Shown here one piece after another: positions 17,009 through 25,011 of a stretch of 64,000 bases of DNA. Made by a program: the position numbers and the translations under genes. The notes below the pieces were generated by a model that saw nothing but the letters and a program-made list of their open reading frames with translations, made no database searches and was not told the DNA's origin. This DNA comes from Agromyces terreus (GTDB lineage Bacteria; Actinomycetota; Actinomycetes; Actinomycetales; Microbacteriaceae), in NCBI RefSeq assembly GCF_009749465.1, contig NZ_WBIS01000004.1, positions 186,001 through 250,000 of the forward strand. The letters run 5' to 3'. Numbering within the stretch: the stretch's first letter is position 1; every line of letters starts with the position of its first letter.

Positions 17009-17971
17009 ATGCGCATCGTCTGCATCGACACCGAAGACCAGTACCGCGAGATCGTCGAACGCGACGTCGTGGCGCCCTTGCGCGCCGCGGGGCACGAGTT
17101 CGTCTGGATCGACGGCGGACGGTTCGACCGCCCGGACGAGGCCATCGCCGCCGCGCAGGGATTCGACGGCCTCTACATCATCGGCGACCAGGGTCCGCTG
17201 CCCGCCGGACTGCTCGAGCAGACGCCGAGCCTGAAGCTCGTGAGCTTCGTGGGCACCGGCGCGCGACGCTTCGTCGACATGGGCGAGGCCGAGCGCGCCG
17301 GCGTCGCCGTCACGAACGTGCCCGACTTCGCCAGCCAGAGCGTCGCGGAGCACGCCATCGCACTCATGTTCGCCATCGCACGCCGCGTGGTCGAGGGCGA
17401 CGGAATCGTGCGCTCCGGCGCGTGGGCCAAGCATCAGGGCCTGAAGCTCGCGGGCTCGCGCATCGGCGTCGTCGGCGCCGGCGCGATCGGTGCGCGCGTC
17501 ATCCGGCTCGCGAAGGGCCTCGGCATGGAGCCCGTGTACTGGAGCCGCACCGTCGACCCCGAGCGGAGTGCCGCGCTCGGCGCCGAGCAAGTGAGCCTCG
17601 AGGAGCTCTTCGAGACCTCGCGCGTGGTCTCGGTGCATCTCACGCACTCGCCGGAGACCGACGGGCTCGTGAGCCGCGACCTGCTCGAGCGCCTGCGGAG
17701 CGATGCGATCTTCGTGAACACCGCCCGAGCCGAGGTCGTCGACGGCGAGGCGCTCGACGAACTGCTCGCCGCGGGCCGCATCTTCGGCGCCGGCATCGAC
17801 GTCTTCACCGAGGAGCCGCCCGCCACCGACGGCCTGCCCGGCGTGTCGAGCAACGCCGTGCTCACCCCGCACATCGGGTTCCACACCGACGAAGCCGACG
17901 ACGTGTTCCGGCTCGCGGCCGAGAACATCCTCGCGTTCGCCGCCGGCGAGCCGACCAACGTCATCGACTGA
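17009..17971 (+). CDS. D-2-hydroxyacid dehydrogenase (second copy in cluster)
   Basis: A 320-aa enzyme of the same superfamily as the gene at 11211 but clearly different in sequence. The Rossmann motif is GVVGAGAIGARVI. Catalytic Arg is in NTARAEVVDG, Glu in GIDVFTEEPP and His in LTPHIGFHTDEA. AAGGAG at 16995-17000 sits 8 nt before the ATG at 17009, so that start is preferred over the GTG at 17000. It lies between the transporter and kduI. Two distinct 2-hydroxyacid dehydrogenases in one cluster suggest sequential or stereospecific reduction of keto-acid intermediates; the substrate is not evident. Confidence 0.85.
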   Translation: MRIVCIDTEDQYREIVERDVVAPLRAAGHEFVWIDGGRFDRPDEAIAAAQGFDGLYIIGDQGPLPAGLLEQTPSLKLVSFVGTGARRFVDMGEAERAGVAVTNVPDFASQSVAEHAIALMFAIARRVVEGDGIVRSGAWAKHQGLKLAGSRIGVVGAGAIGARVIRLAKGLGMEPVYWSRTVDPERSAALGAEQVSLEELFETSRVVSVHLTHSPETDGLVSRDLLERLRSDAIFVNTARAEVVDGEALDELLAAGRIFGAGIDVFTEEPPATDGLPGVSSNAVLTPHIGFHTDEADDVFRLAAENILAFAAGEPTNVID

Positions 17972-18023
17972 GCCACCTGCCGGCCCGAGTCAACGAGCAC
18001 TGAACCTGAGGGAGCACCACCGC

Positions 18024-18854
18024 ATGCAAATCCGACACGCCTCACACCCCGACGACGTCGCCGCACTTCCGAAGGCCGCCCTGCGCGAGCGCTTCGTGGC
18101 CGACTCGCTCTTCGTTCCCGGAGAGCAGGTGCTCGTCTACACGCACGAGGACCGCATGGTCATCGGCGGCGTCGTGCCGCTCGCGGGCGCGCCCATCGAG
18201 CTCGAGGCGCCCGACGAGCTGCGCAGCGAACGTTTCTGCGACCGCCGCGAACTCGCCGTCGTGCAGATCGGTGCCACCGGCACCGTCACCGTCGACGGCA
18301 TCGAGTACACGCTCGAACACCGCGACGTGCTCTACGTCGGACAGGGAACGCGCAGCGTCACCTTCGCGGCGGGGGAAGACGGTGAGGCCGCGTTCTACCT
18401 CGCGTCGGCGCTGTCGTTCGGCGGCCACCCCACGACCCTCGTGCGGCTGCAGGACGCACTCACCACCCAGACCGGCGATCAGGCCACCGCCAACCGTCGC
18501 ACCGTGCACAAGCACATCCACGCCGACGGCGTACGCAGCGATCAGCTCGTGCTCGGCATCACCTCGCTTGAGCCCGGCAGCGTGTGGAACAGCATGCCGC
18601 CGCACACGCACGACCGGCGCACCGAGATCTACCTCTACTTCGGACTGCCCGAGGGGCACCGCATCCAGCACGTCATGGGCGAGCCCGACGACACCCGCAC
18701 GTTGGTGCTCTCCGACCGCGACGCCGTCATCTCGCCGAGTTGGTCGGTGCACTTCGGGTCGGGCACGACGAACTACGCGTTCGTGTGGGTCATGGCCGGT
18801 GAGAACCAGGCCTTCACCGACATGGATCAGATCGCCGTGACCTCGCTCGTCTGA
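18024..18854 (+). CDS. kduI: 5-dehydro-4-deoxy-D-glucuronate isomerase (KduI)
   Basis: A 276-aa cupin-type isomerase that converts 4-deoxy-L-threo-5-hexosulose uronate to 3-deoxy-D-glycero-2,5-hexodiulosonate, the step before KduD in pectin or glycosaminoglycan uronate breakdown. Family hallmarks are clear: RRTVHKHIH, GSVWNSMPPHTHDRRTEIYLYF with the zinc-binding HTH and Glu, and SPSWSVHFGSG followed by FVWVMAGENQ. Length equals that of E. coli KduI. A GAGGGAG-type ribosome site precedes the ATG. It stands two genes upstream of kduD with the IclR regulator between them. Confidence 0.95.
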   Translation: MQIRHASHPDDVAALPKAALRERFVADSLFVPGEQVLVYTHEDRMVIGGVVPLAGAPIELEAPDELRSERFCDRRELAVVQIGATGTVTVDGIEYTLEHRDVLYVGQGTRSVTFAAGEDGEAAFYLASALSFGGHPTTLVRLQDALTTQTGDQATANRRTVHKHIHADGVRSDQLVLGITSLEPGSVWNSMPPHTHDRRTEIYLYFGLPEGHRIQHVMGEPDDTRTLVLSDRDAVISPSWSVHFGSGTTNYAFVWVMAGENQAFTDMDQIAVTSLV

Positions 18855-18927
18855 CGAGCCGCCCACTAACGTAGGGGCAGCCCTGCGACATCCGCCAGTC
18901 CTCTGACCTCACCGAAAGGATGCCCCG

Positions 18928-19734
18928 ATGGTCGACACGTCGGAGAGCCGCACCGACAGCGGAAACACGACTGGCACGCAGAGCGTGGACCGGGCGCTGC
19001 AGGTGCTGCTGCAGATCGCCGACAGCCCGCCACCCGGGCTGTCGCTCGCAGCGTGCAGCGGAATCCTCGGCTACTCAAAGCCGACCACGCTGCGTATCCT
19101 GCGCACGCTCGAGGCGCGCAGGTTCCTGCGGTACGACGAGGAACTGGGCGTGTACACGCTCGGTACCGCGACCGTGCAGCTCGGAGCGGAGTACCTCAAC
19201 AGACTCGACCTGCGCCGGGCGGCACTTCCGGCCATGCGGGCGCTCGTCGAGCAGACGCAGGAGACCGCGCACCTCGGCGTGCTCAGCGGTACGGATGTCG
19301 TCTACATCGAGCTCGTCGACAGCCCGCACCCCGTTCGCGTGTTCAGCCGGGTCGGAACGGCCGTACCGGCGTATGCCACCGCCATCGGCAAGGCCATCCT
19401 CGCCTGGACCCCCGTGGAGGCCCGCGACGCGCACGTGACGCGACCGCTCGCGGCCCGTACCCCGTTCACCCTCCGCACCGATGCCGAGCTCGCCGACGAT
19501 CTCGTCGTGACGCGCGATCGCGGCTTTGCCGTCGACGATCAAGAGAACCGTGAGGGCATCCGCGGGTTCGCGGCCCCCGTGTTCGACTTCCAGGGCAACG
19601 TGATCGCCGCGGTCAGCATCGCCGGACCGGCCACGCGCGTCGTTCCTGAGTCGGCAGAACACCTCGGCGCGCGCATCGTCGCGACCGCGGCCGAGATCTC
19701 CGCGTCGATGGGGGCGCCTCGGAGCTCGTCGTGA
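18928..19734 (+). CDS. IclR-family transcriptional regulator
   Basis: A 268-aa regulator. Residues 18-85 form the winged helix (QSVDRALQVLLQIA, then the recognition segment GYSKPTTLRILRTLEARRFL). Residues 95-265 form the IclR effector domain (GTDVVYIELVD, VPAYATAIGKAILAW, DDQENREGIRGFAAPVFD). KdgR, the classical regulator of uronate genes, belongs to this family, so it probably senses a pathway intermediate such as KDG. AAAGGA precedes the ATG. It overlaps kduD by 4 bp. Likely binding sites are the palindromes at 11166 and 12727. Confidence 0.9.
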   Translation: MVDTSESRTDSGNTTGTQSVDRALQVLLQIADSPPPGLSLAACSGILGYSKPTTLRILRTLEARRFLRYDEELGVYTLGTATVQLGAEYLNRLDLRRAALPAMRALVEQTQETAHLGVLSGTDVVYIELVDSPHPVRVFSRVGTAVPAYATAIGKAILAWTPVEARDAHVTRPLAARTPFTLRTDAELADDLVVTRDRGFAVDDQENREGIRGFAAPVFDFQGNVIAAVSIAGPATRVVPESAEHLGARIVATAAEISASMGAPRSSS

Positions 19735-20519
19735 GGGGGGCCGCCGAGGTCGACGACGCCGTCGTCGAGGCGCTGCCGGAAAGGCGGCTCGCGGTCGTGA
19801 CCGGCGCGAGCCGAGGCATCGGTCGGGCGATTGCGGTGCGGTTCGCGCGTGACGGTGCCGACATCGTCGGCGTGGGTTCGTCGATCGAAGGCCTGTCGGA
19901 TGTCGCAGCCGAGGTCGCATCGCTCGGCCGCCGGTTCGCGCCGTTCGCCGCCGACCTCGCCGACCCCGACGCCGCACTCGACCTGGCTGCCCGCATCACG
20001 GATGACCAGGGCGTGCCCGACGTGCTCGTGCAGGCCGCCGGCATCAACCGGCGTGCCCCCGCCGCAGAGCACGCGACCGCCGACTGGGACGACGTGCTCG
20101 GGGTGAACCTGCGGTCGCCGTTCATCCTCGCGCGCGAGCTCGGTCGCGGCATGGTCGCGCGCGGATCGGGCGCGGTGGTCTTCGTCGCGTCTTTGTTGAG
20201 TTTTCAGGGCGGCCTCACCGTTCCCGGATACGCGGCCAGCAAGGGCGGCATCGCCCAGCTCACGAAGGCGCTCGCGAACGAGTGGGCGCAGCACGGCGTG
20301 AACGTGAACGCCGTCGCACCCGGCTATGTCGTCACCGACATGAACGAGGCGCTGCAGGCCGACGAGGTGCGTTTCCGGCAGATCTCCGAACGTATTCCCG
20401 CGGGTCGATGGGCCACACCCGACGACATCGCCGGTGCTGTCGCATTCCTCTCCTCGCCCGACGCGGCATACGTGCATGGCGTCGTGCTCCCGGTCGATGG
20501 GGGATGGCTCGGTCGCTGA
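19731..20519 (+). CDS. kduD: 2-dehydro-3-deoxy-D-gluconate 5-dehydrogenase-like SDR (KduD)
   Basis: A 262-aa short-chain dehydrogenase starting with GTG that overlaps the regulator stop. TGASRGIG is the cofactor motif and YAASKGG carries the catalytic Tyr/Lys. The C-terminal half (LANEWAQHGVNVNAVAPGY, then IPAGRWATPDDI and LPVDGGWLGR) closely follows the KduD pattern. KduD reduces the KduI product to 2-keto-3-deoxygluconate. Presence with kduI and an IclR regulator makes the assignment strong. KDG kinase and aldolase are not in the window, so the lower pathway must be elsewhere. Confidence 0.88.
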   Translation: MRGAAEVDDAVVEALPERRLAVVTGASRGIGRAIAVRFARDGADIVGVGSSIEGLSDVAAEVASLGRRFAPFAADLADPDAALDLAARITDDQGVPDVLVQAAGINRRAPAAEHATADWDDVLGVNLRSPFILARELGRGMVARGSGAVVFVASLLSFQGGLTVPGYAASKGGIAQLTKALANEWAQHGVNVNAVAPGYVVTDMNEALQADEVRFRQISERIPAGRWATPDDIAGAVAFLSSPDAAYVHGVVLPVDGGWLGR

Positions 20520-20567
20520 CCGTCGGGTCGGATGCGGCGGGTGAGGGGGCTCGGTTCATGGAAGTGT

Positions 20568-20613
20568 GTAGCGATGTAGCGATGTAGCGATGTAGCGATG
20601 TAGCGATGTAGCG
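20568..20613. repeat. Octamer array (gtagcgat) x5 plus partial, copy 1
   Basis: Five perfect head-to-tail copies of GTAGCGAT followed by GTAGCG, then CCCGTTTCGGGAGCGACACCCGGG. It lies in the 192-bp gap between the convergent ends of kduD and the small membrane protein gene. A second array with the same copy number and a related right flank is at 29803. Confidence 0.95.
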
Positions 20614-20711
20614 CCCGTTTCGGGAGCGACACCCGGGAGGCGGGGCATCCGACACGTCATGCGCCGGAGGGCCCGCCTCCCGATCCGATCACTCGCCGAA
20701 CGGCGACCCGC

Positions 20712-21299
20712 TCAGCCTGCGAGCGACACCCCGAGCGAGGCGAGCACGCCGAACACCACGCCCCACAGCGAGATCGAGATGACCTGCCACAGGATCACCG
20801 TGTTGCGGTTCGCGCCGAATGAGACCATCGCGGCCGACGTGATCTGGCTCGGCAGCATCGTCTGACCGATGAGGCTGACGCCCGCGACGCCGTACTTGTC
20901 GAACGCGCGGCGCAGCTTCTCTCGGCGCGGCGACTCAGCGGGCTCGGGCGCCGCGCCCGCGGCATCCGCAGTGCTCGGGCTCGAGGCATCCGCAGGTCTG
21001 GTGCTCGCGCCATCCGCACCTCCGACACCGGCCCCGACCAGGGCACGCGAGCGGCGGCGGCTCGCCACGGCCTTCGCCTTCGTGCGGGCGCCGTGCGCGG
21101 TGAACACGAAGACGAGCATCGAGAGGATGTTGCCGACGACGGCCGCGCCGATCGCGACCGCCGGCGGCAGGCCGATGACCACGCCGATGAGGGAGCCGAA
21201 GTAGGACTCGACGAACGGGATGGCGGCGACGATCATCACGCCGAACCATTGCAGGAACTCGGGGAACGAGGAGGCGAAGTCCTGGAGGGCGTCGATCAT
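20712..21299 (-). CDS. Small multidrug-efflux/DedA-like membrane protein
   Basis: A 195-aa integral membrane protein. Hydrophobic segments are WFGVMIVAAIPFVESYFGSLIGVVIG, AVAIGAAVVGNILSMLVFVF and, after the linker, GVSLIGQTMLPSQITSAAMVSFG and ILWQVISISLWGVVFGVLASLG. A 70-residue basic, Ala/Pro/Ser-rich cytoplasmic loop with repeated ADA/DASS runs separates the two halves. The pattern resembles COG2426 small multidrug efflux proteins. GAAAGGA before the second ATG supports the start at 21299 (MIDALQDF) rather than 21314. It is divergent from the sensor kinase, which could regulate it. The function is a family guess. Confidence 0.65.
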   Translation of the reverse strand: MIDALQDFASSFPEFLQWFGVMIVAAIPFVESYFGSLIGVVIGLPPAVAIGAAVVGNILSMLVFVFTAHGARTKAKAVASRRRSRALVGAGVGGADGASTRPADASSPSTADAAGAAPEPAESPRREKLRRAFDKYGVAGVSLIGQTMLPSQITSAAMVSFGANRNTVILWQVISISLWGVVFGVLASLGVSLAG

Positions 21300-21456
21300 G
21301 GCGGGTCCTTTCATCGGGAGCGGTGCCGCGGGCCGGAGCGGTGCTGCCGGCCGGAAGAGTGCGGTGCTGAGGTCGTGTTCCCAGCCTGCTGGCCCGACGC
21401 GACGCGCGGCAGTGCCGCGATGTCAGGCGTTCACAGGCGTTTGCGCACCCCCGATC

Positions 21457-21470
21457 GTGACAAATGTCAC
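21457..21470. promoter_or_regulatory. Palindrome GTGACAAATGTCAC in the promoter of the two-component operon
   Basis: Six-bp arms around AA, 18 bp before the kinase ATG and just upstream of a -10-like TAGGCT at 21476-21481, implying a nearly leaderless transcript. It is a candidate site for the LuxR-type regulator encoded in this operon and faces the divergent membrane-protein gene. Confidence 0.45.
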
Positions 21471-21488
21471 TGCCCTAGGCTCGACCAC

Positions 21489-22727
21489 ATGCCCGCCGAA
21501 CAACCCGCCCGCAGCGTGCACGCGACGTGGCTCTACACGCTCGGCTCGATCGTGTTCTTCATCGGATTCCTCGACGTCGTCGTCGCCCTCACCATGCTCG
21601 AGACCTACCTCGCCACGCGCGATCCGCTGACCCTCTGGCTCATCGTGCTCGTCGTCATCGCGTCGGCCGTGCAGCTGCGGTACTGCTGGTTCCTCGGCGC
21701 GGGTCGCGGCGGCGGGCTGCCGCACCCCGGGTGGACGACCGCACTGCTCGTGCCCGCGGCATCCGTCTGGCTGCTCGGCCTGTTCGCCCCCGGCAACGAA
21801 CTCGCCGCCGCCGTGCCGCTCTGGGCCGCCGCCTGCGTCGTCGCATGCCTGCTGCCAAAACCACGCCGACGTCTGCTGCTGCTCGGCAGTGCGGTGCTCG
21901 CCATCGTGCACCCCACCCTCACCGCGTGGGCGACGGGCGAACCGTTCTCGCTCGCCTCGTCGTCGAATCCGTGGATGCTCGGGATCTTCTCGGCCATGCT
22001 CCCGCTCATGCTGCTGTCGAGCCTCTGGTGGTGGGACGTCGTCGTGCAACTCGACCGCAATCGCCGCACCGCCGCCGAACTCGCCGTCACCCAGGAGCGG
22101 CTGCGGTTCGCGTCCGACCTGCACGACATCCAGGGCCACCATCTGCAGGTCATCTCGCTGAAGGCCGAGCTCGCCGAACGCCTCCTCGAGGTCGACCCGG
22201 CGGCCGCGCGCGAGCACATCCACGAGACCCGGCTCATCGCCAAGCAGGCCCTCGAAGAGACCCGCTCGCTCGTCGCCGGATACCGCCACGTCGCCTTCGA
22301 CGACGAACTCGAGAACGCCCGCGAGGTGCTCACCGCCTCGGGAGCCGCCTGCGAGCTGCGCGTCGGAACCCTGCCGACGGATGCCGCCGCGCAGAGCGCG
22401 CTCGCGTCGGTCGTGCGCGAGGCGACCACGAACATCCTCCGCCACAGCGAGGCCACGGCCGTGAGCATCACGCTGAGCAGCGCCGACGGGGTCGCCTCGC
22501 TCAGCGTCGTGAACGACGGAGTGGCGGATGCCGCAGCGCCGGTGCAGAGCGATCGCCCGGGTGCTGGCGGTGCCGCTGTCGCGGTCACGCGGAGCGGGTC
22601 TGGCCTGGCGGGGCTGCGTGAGCGGCTCGCCGCGGTCGGCGGACTGCTCGAGACGTCGACGGATGCCGCAGCCGGCCGCTTCGAGCTTCGGGCGACGGTG
22701 CCCGTGGGCGAGCGGGTGGCGGCGTGA
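21489..22727 (+). CDS. DesK-like sensor histidine kinase
   Basis: A 412-aa kinase. The first 190 residues contain about five or six membrane segments (for example WLYTLGSIVFFIGFLDVVVA and SAMLPLMLLSSLWWWDVVV). The HisKA_3 dimerisation domain follows, with ERLRFASDLHDIQGHHLQVI giving the phosphorylated His. The ATPase domain has VVREATTNILRHS (N box) and GSGLAGLRERL (G box). This is the DesK/LiaS-type architecture for sensing membrane or envelope state. It overlaps the response regulator by 4 bp. No desaturase or ABC exporter is adjacent, so the target is unknown. Confidence 0.9.
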   Translation: MPAEQPARSVHATWLYTLGSIVFFIGFLDVVVALTMLETYLATRDPLTLWLIVLVVIASAVQLRYCWFLGAGRGGGLPHPGWTTALLVPAASVWLLGLFAPGNELAAAVPLWAAACVVACLLPKPRRRLLLLGSAVLAIVHPTLTAWATGEPFSLASSSNPWMLGIFSAMLPLMLLSSLWWWDVVVQLDRNRRTAAELAVTQERLRFASDLHDIQGHHLQVISLKAELAERLLEVDPAAAREHIHETRLIAKQALEETRSLVAGYRHVAFDDELENAREVLTASGAACELRVGTLPTDAAAQSALASVVREATTNILRHSEATAVSITLSSADGVASLSVVNDGVADAAAPVQSDRPGAGGAAVAVTRSGSGLAGLRERLAAVGGLLETSTDAAAGRFELRATVPVGERVAA

Positions 22728-23377
22728 GCTCGGGCGGTGCGGCGGGCGGTGCCGTCGGGGAGGGGGCGGCCCGCGGCATCCGGCTGCTGATCGCCGATGA
22801 CGAGCACCTCATTCGCGGGGCGCTCGTCGCGCTGCTGAATCTCGAGCCCGACATCGAGGTCGTGGCCAGTGCCGACAACGGCGTGGCCGCGGTGGAGCAG
22901 GCGGTCGCGACGTCGCCCGACGTGTGCCTGCTCGACCTCGAGATGCCCGAGGCCGACGGCATCGAGGCGGCGGCGCGCATTCTCGCGGCGGTGCCGACGC
23001 GCGTCGTGATCGTGACGCGCCACGCCCGGCCGGGCGTGCTGCGGCGGGCGTTGGCGTCGAAGGTGTCGGGGTTCGTGCCGAAGTCGACGCCGGCCGAGGA
23101 GTTGGCGCAGGTGATCCGTGATGTCGCGGCCGGGCGTCGGTACATCGACCCCGAGATCGCCGCCACGGCGTTGACGGCCGAGCGCTGCCCGTTGACCGAC
23201 CGCGAGCTCGACGCCCTACGGCACAGTCGTTCGACGATGAGCGTTCAGCAGATCGCCGAACGACTGCACCTCGCACCGGGCACCGTGCGCAACTACCTGT
23301 CGTCGGCCATGACGAAACTGGATGCGTCGTCGCGCCACGAGGCCGCCGAGCGCGCCTGGCAGCAGGGCTGGATCTGA
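22724..23377 (+). CDS. NarL/DesR-type response regulator
   Basis: A 217-aa regulator starting with GTG. The receiver domain shows ADDEHLIRG (acidic pair), CLLDLEMPEADG (phospho-acceptor Asp) and VPKSTP (conserved Lys). The C-terminal LuxR helix-turn-helix is CPLTDRELDALRHSRSTMSVQQIAERLHLAPGTVRNYLSSAMTKL. The first 18 residues are a Gly/Ala tail. It pairs with the overlapping kinase and should bind DNA as a phosphorylated dimer, perhaps at the palindrome 18 bp before the kinase gene. Confidence 0.92.
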   Translation: MSSGGAAGGAVGEGAARGIRLLIADDEHLIRGALVALLNLEPDIEVVASADNGVAAVEQAVATSPDVCLLDLEMPEADGIEAAARILAAVPTRVVIVTRHARPGVLRRALASKVSGFVPKSTPAEELAQVIRDVAAGRRYIDPEIAATALTAERCPLTDRELDALRHSRSTMSVQQIAERLHLAPGTVRNYLSSAMTKLDASSRHEAAERAWQQGWI

Positions 23378-23402
23378 GGCGAGCCCTCGCCGGGTCTCGG
23401 TG

Positions 23403-23430
23403 GATCGACCGGTCGGCCGACCGGTCGATC
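23403..23430. repeat. Perfect 28-bp palindrome without loop
   Basis: GATCGACCGGTCGG followed immediately by its exact reverse complement. It sits in the 94-bp gap between the convergent response-regulator and PKD-protein genes and contains two ACCGGT cores. It may be a bidirectional terminator or a protein-binding dyad. Confidence 0.85.
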
Positions 23431-23471
23431 GAGCGACGACGGATCGGGCTGCGTCGGATCCGCTTCGCGGC

Positions 23472-24335
23472 TCAGCAGCCGGGGTCGTCGGGTGCGGTGT
23501 TGCAGTCGGTGCGGGTGAGGACGGTGTCCATTTGGCCGACGCGGATGTTGCGGGGTTCGCTGGTGGTGGTGAGGGTGCCGTCGATGTGTTGCCAGTCGGA
23601 TCCGGCGAAGCGGTATGCAGCGGTGAGGGCGACTTCGAGGGTGACGGTGTAGTCGCCGGGTTCGGTGTAGGTGTGGCTGGTGTCGGTGGGGGTGAACTCT
23701 TTCTGGTCGAGGGCGGCCCAGGTTGCGCCGGGGTGGCCGGTTTGGACGGTGGCGCCGTCGCTGTGTTGCCAGCGGTAGCCGGCCGGGGTGAATCGGACGT
23801 CGGCGGGTTGGCCGAGCAGGGTGCCGGAGACGATCTGCACGGATGCTTCGGCGACGAAGTTCACCGGGAGTCCGGTGATCGCCCAGCCGCCGGGCTGCAT
23901 GCCGTTGCCGGGTTCGGCGGGTGTGAACGACGCGATGTCGCGCAGGGTCACGACGACCGGTGCCGCGGGCTGGGCGGGATCGCTCGACGGAGTTGTCGGG
24001 CCGGGAATGTCCACGCATTCGATGTGGCCGTCTTGACAAACCACTGGCCAGGCGATCGGCTCGGGCTTCGGTGCGCCGGAGTCATCCTGTTCCCCATCCG
24101 ACACGGAAGAGCGCCCGTCCTCCGACCCCTTCCCGTGAGTGCCGGGAACCGTCCGATTCTCGGTTCCCCAAATATCGACGCCATCCTTGCCGGATTTTGC
24201 GCCTGTGTCAGTTGTGCAGACGCCCGCGACGATCTTCGAGATCGGGCAAGCAAAAGCGGGGGAGGGAGCGGCAACGAGCAACGCAACGAACGTCGTCGCG
24301 ATGCCGAGCCTCAGCAGAAGTCGTCGCCGGGCCAT
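23472..24335 (-). CDS. Secreted PKD-like domain protein
   Basis: A 287-aa exported protein with a twin-basic signal peptide (MARRRLLLRLG..., cleavage after SPAFA). The N-terminal 90 residues are Gly/Asp/Ser-rich and low complexity. The C-terminal half has a PKD-type beta-sandwich signature: ADVRFTPAGYRWQHSDG, SHTYTEPGDYTVTLEVALTAAYRF. Cys pairs (CPISKIVAGVC and CVD, DCNTAPDDPGC) may form disulfides. Its start overlaps the end of the lipoprotein gene upstream by 25 nt. The role is unknown; such proteins are common in Microbacteriaceae. Confidence 0.7.
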   Translation of the reverse strand: MARRRLLLRLGIATTFVALLVAAPSPAFACPISKIVAGVCTTDTGAKSGKDGVDIWGTENRTVPGTHGKGSEDGRSSVSDGEQDDSGAPKPEPIAWPVVCQDGHIECVDIPGPTTPSSDPAQPAAPVVVTLRDIASFTPAEPGNGMQPGGWAITGLPVNFVAEASVQIVSGTLLGQPADVRFTPAGYRWQHSDGATVQTGHPGATWAALDQKEFTPTDTSHTYTEPGDYTVTLEVALTAAYRFAGSDWQHIDGTLTTTSEPRNIRVGQMDTVLTRTDCNTAPDDPGC

Positions 24336-24862
24336 ACGTCGCTGCTCGAGAGGAGAAGCTCGCCATTATCGATCTGGAAGGTGAGCTCGAGAGGAACAGA
24401 TTGCGGCCTGCCGGTGGGGGTAACATCCTTCCCATCGCCGTCGATAACTCGACTCGTGCCGACACCGACGCAGCCGTAGATGTGCACCGTGGAATCCGTT
24501 CGTTCCATCAAGGTCGCTTTGCCGAGAGTTCCGCGCCCGACGATGCGGTAATCGTTGTCGCCGAGACTCGCGTAGTTCGGGATCTCCTCGTCTGCATACT
24601 CATCGGTGACTGCCGCGCGGATTCGGTCAGGCTCTGCACCACCGTCCTCCCCGACCTGCTGCGCAACATCGAGATATGCGTCGTAGGCCGCGACCGCGGC
24701 AGCCAGTGCTTCTTCGTCGGTGGCGAAGATCGGCGCGGACTCGCTCGGCGGCGGGCTGGCGGACGGGGAGGGGTTTGCGTCAGCGAGGCATCCGCTCAGG
24801 GTGATCGTGAGCGCCGCGAGGGCAGCTGCGAGCACGAGCTGACGCGAGCGGAGGTTGGGCAT
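24311..24862 (-). CDS. Lipoprotein of unknown function, paralogue of the gene at 25012
   Basis: A 183-aa lipoprotein with signal MPNLRSRQLVLAAALAALTITLSGC (lipobox LSGC). A Pro/Ser linker follows, then a helical stretch (DEEALAAAVAAYDAYLDVAQQV) and a small alpha/beta domain ending in Cys. An alternative ATG four codons upstream (24874) is possible; GGTGGTGGG before 24862 favours the shorter form. It overlaps the PKD-protein gene downstream. Its domain order, spacing and terminal Cys match the divergent lipoprotein at 25012, indicating an old duplication. No function can be assigned. Confidence 0.7.
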   Translation of the reverse strand: MPNLRSRQLVLAAALAALTITLSGCLADANPSPSASPPPSESAPIFATDEEALAAAVAAYDAYLDVAQQVGEDGGAEPDRIRAAVTDEYADEEIPNYASLGDNDYRIVGRGTLGKATLMERTDSTVHIYGCVGVGTSRVIDGDGKDVTPTGRPQSVPLELTFQIDNGELLLSSSDVWPGDDFC

Positions 24863-25011
24863 GCCCACCACCATAGGCGCGGCTGCGGGAACGACGTCTC
24901 GGCTATCCACAGGCGGCGGCACTCGTCCTCCACAGCCTCGTTGCGCGGCGAGTATCCCGGGCCGGCAGGGAACAGCGCCCGATGCGGGAACGCGGTGCGT
25001 AGCTTCGCGGC

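Noticed and set aside
20568-20613. Octamer array considered as a CRISPR-like or coding repeat
   Set aside because: The units are contiguous 8-mers without spacers, and the R-Y-I-A-T-S-L-H reading lacks a start site and ribosome site.
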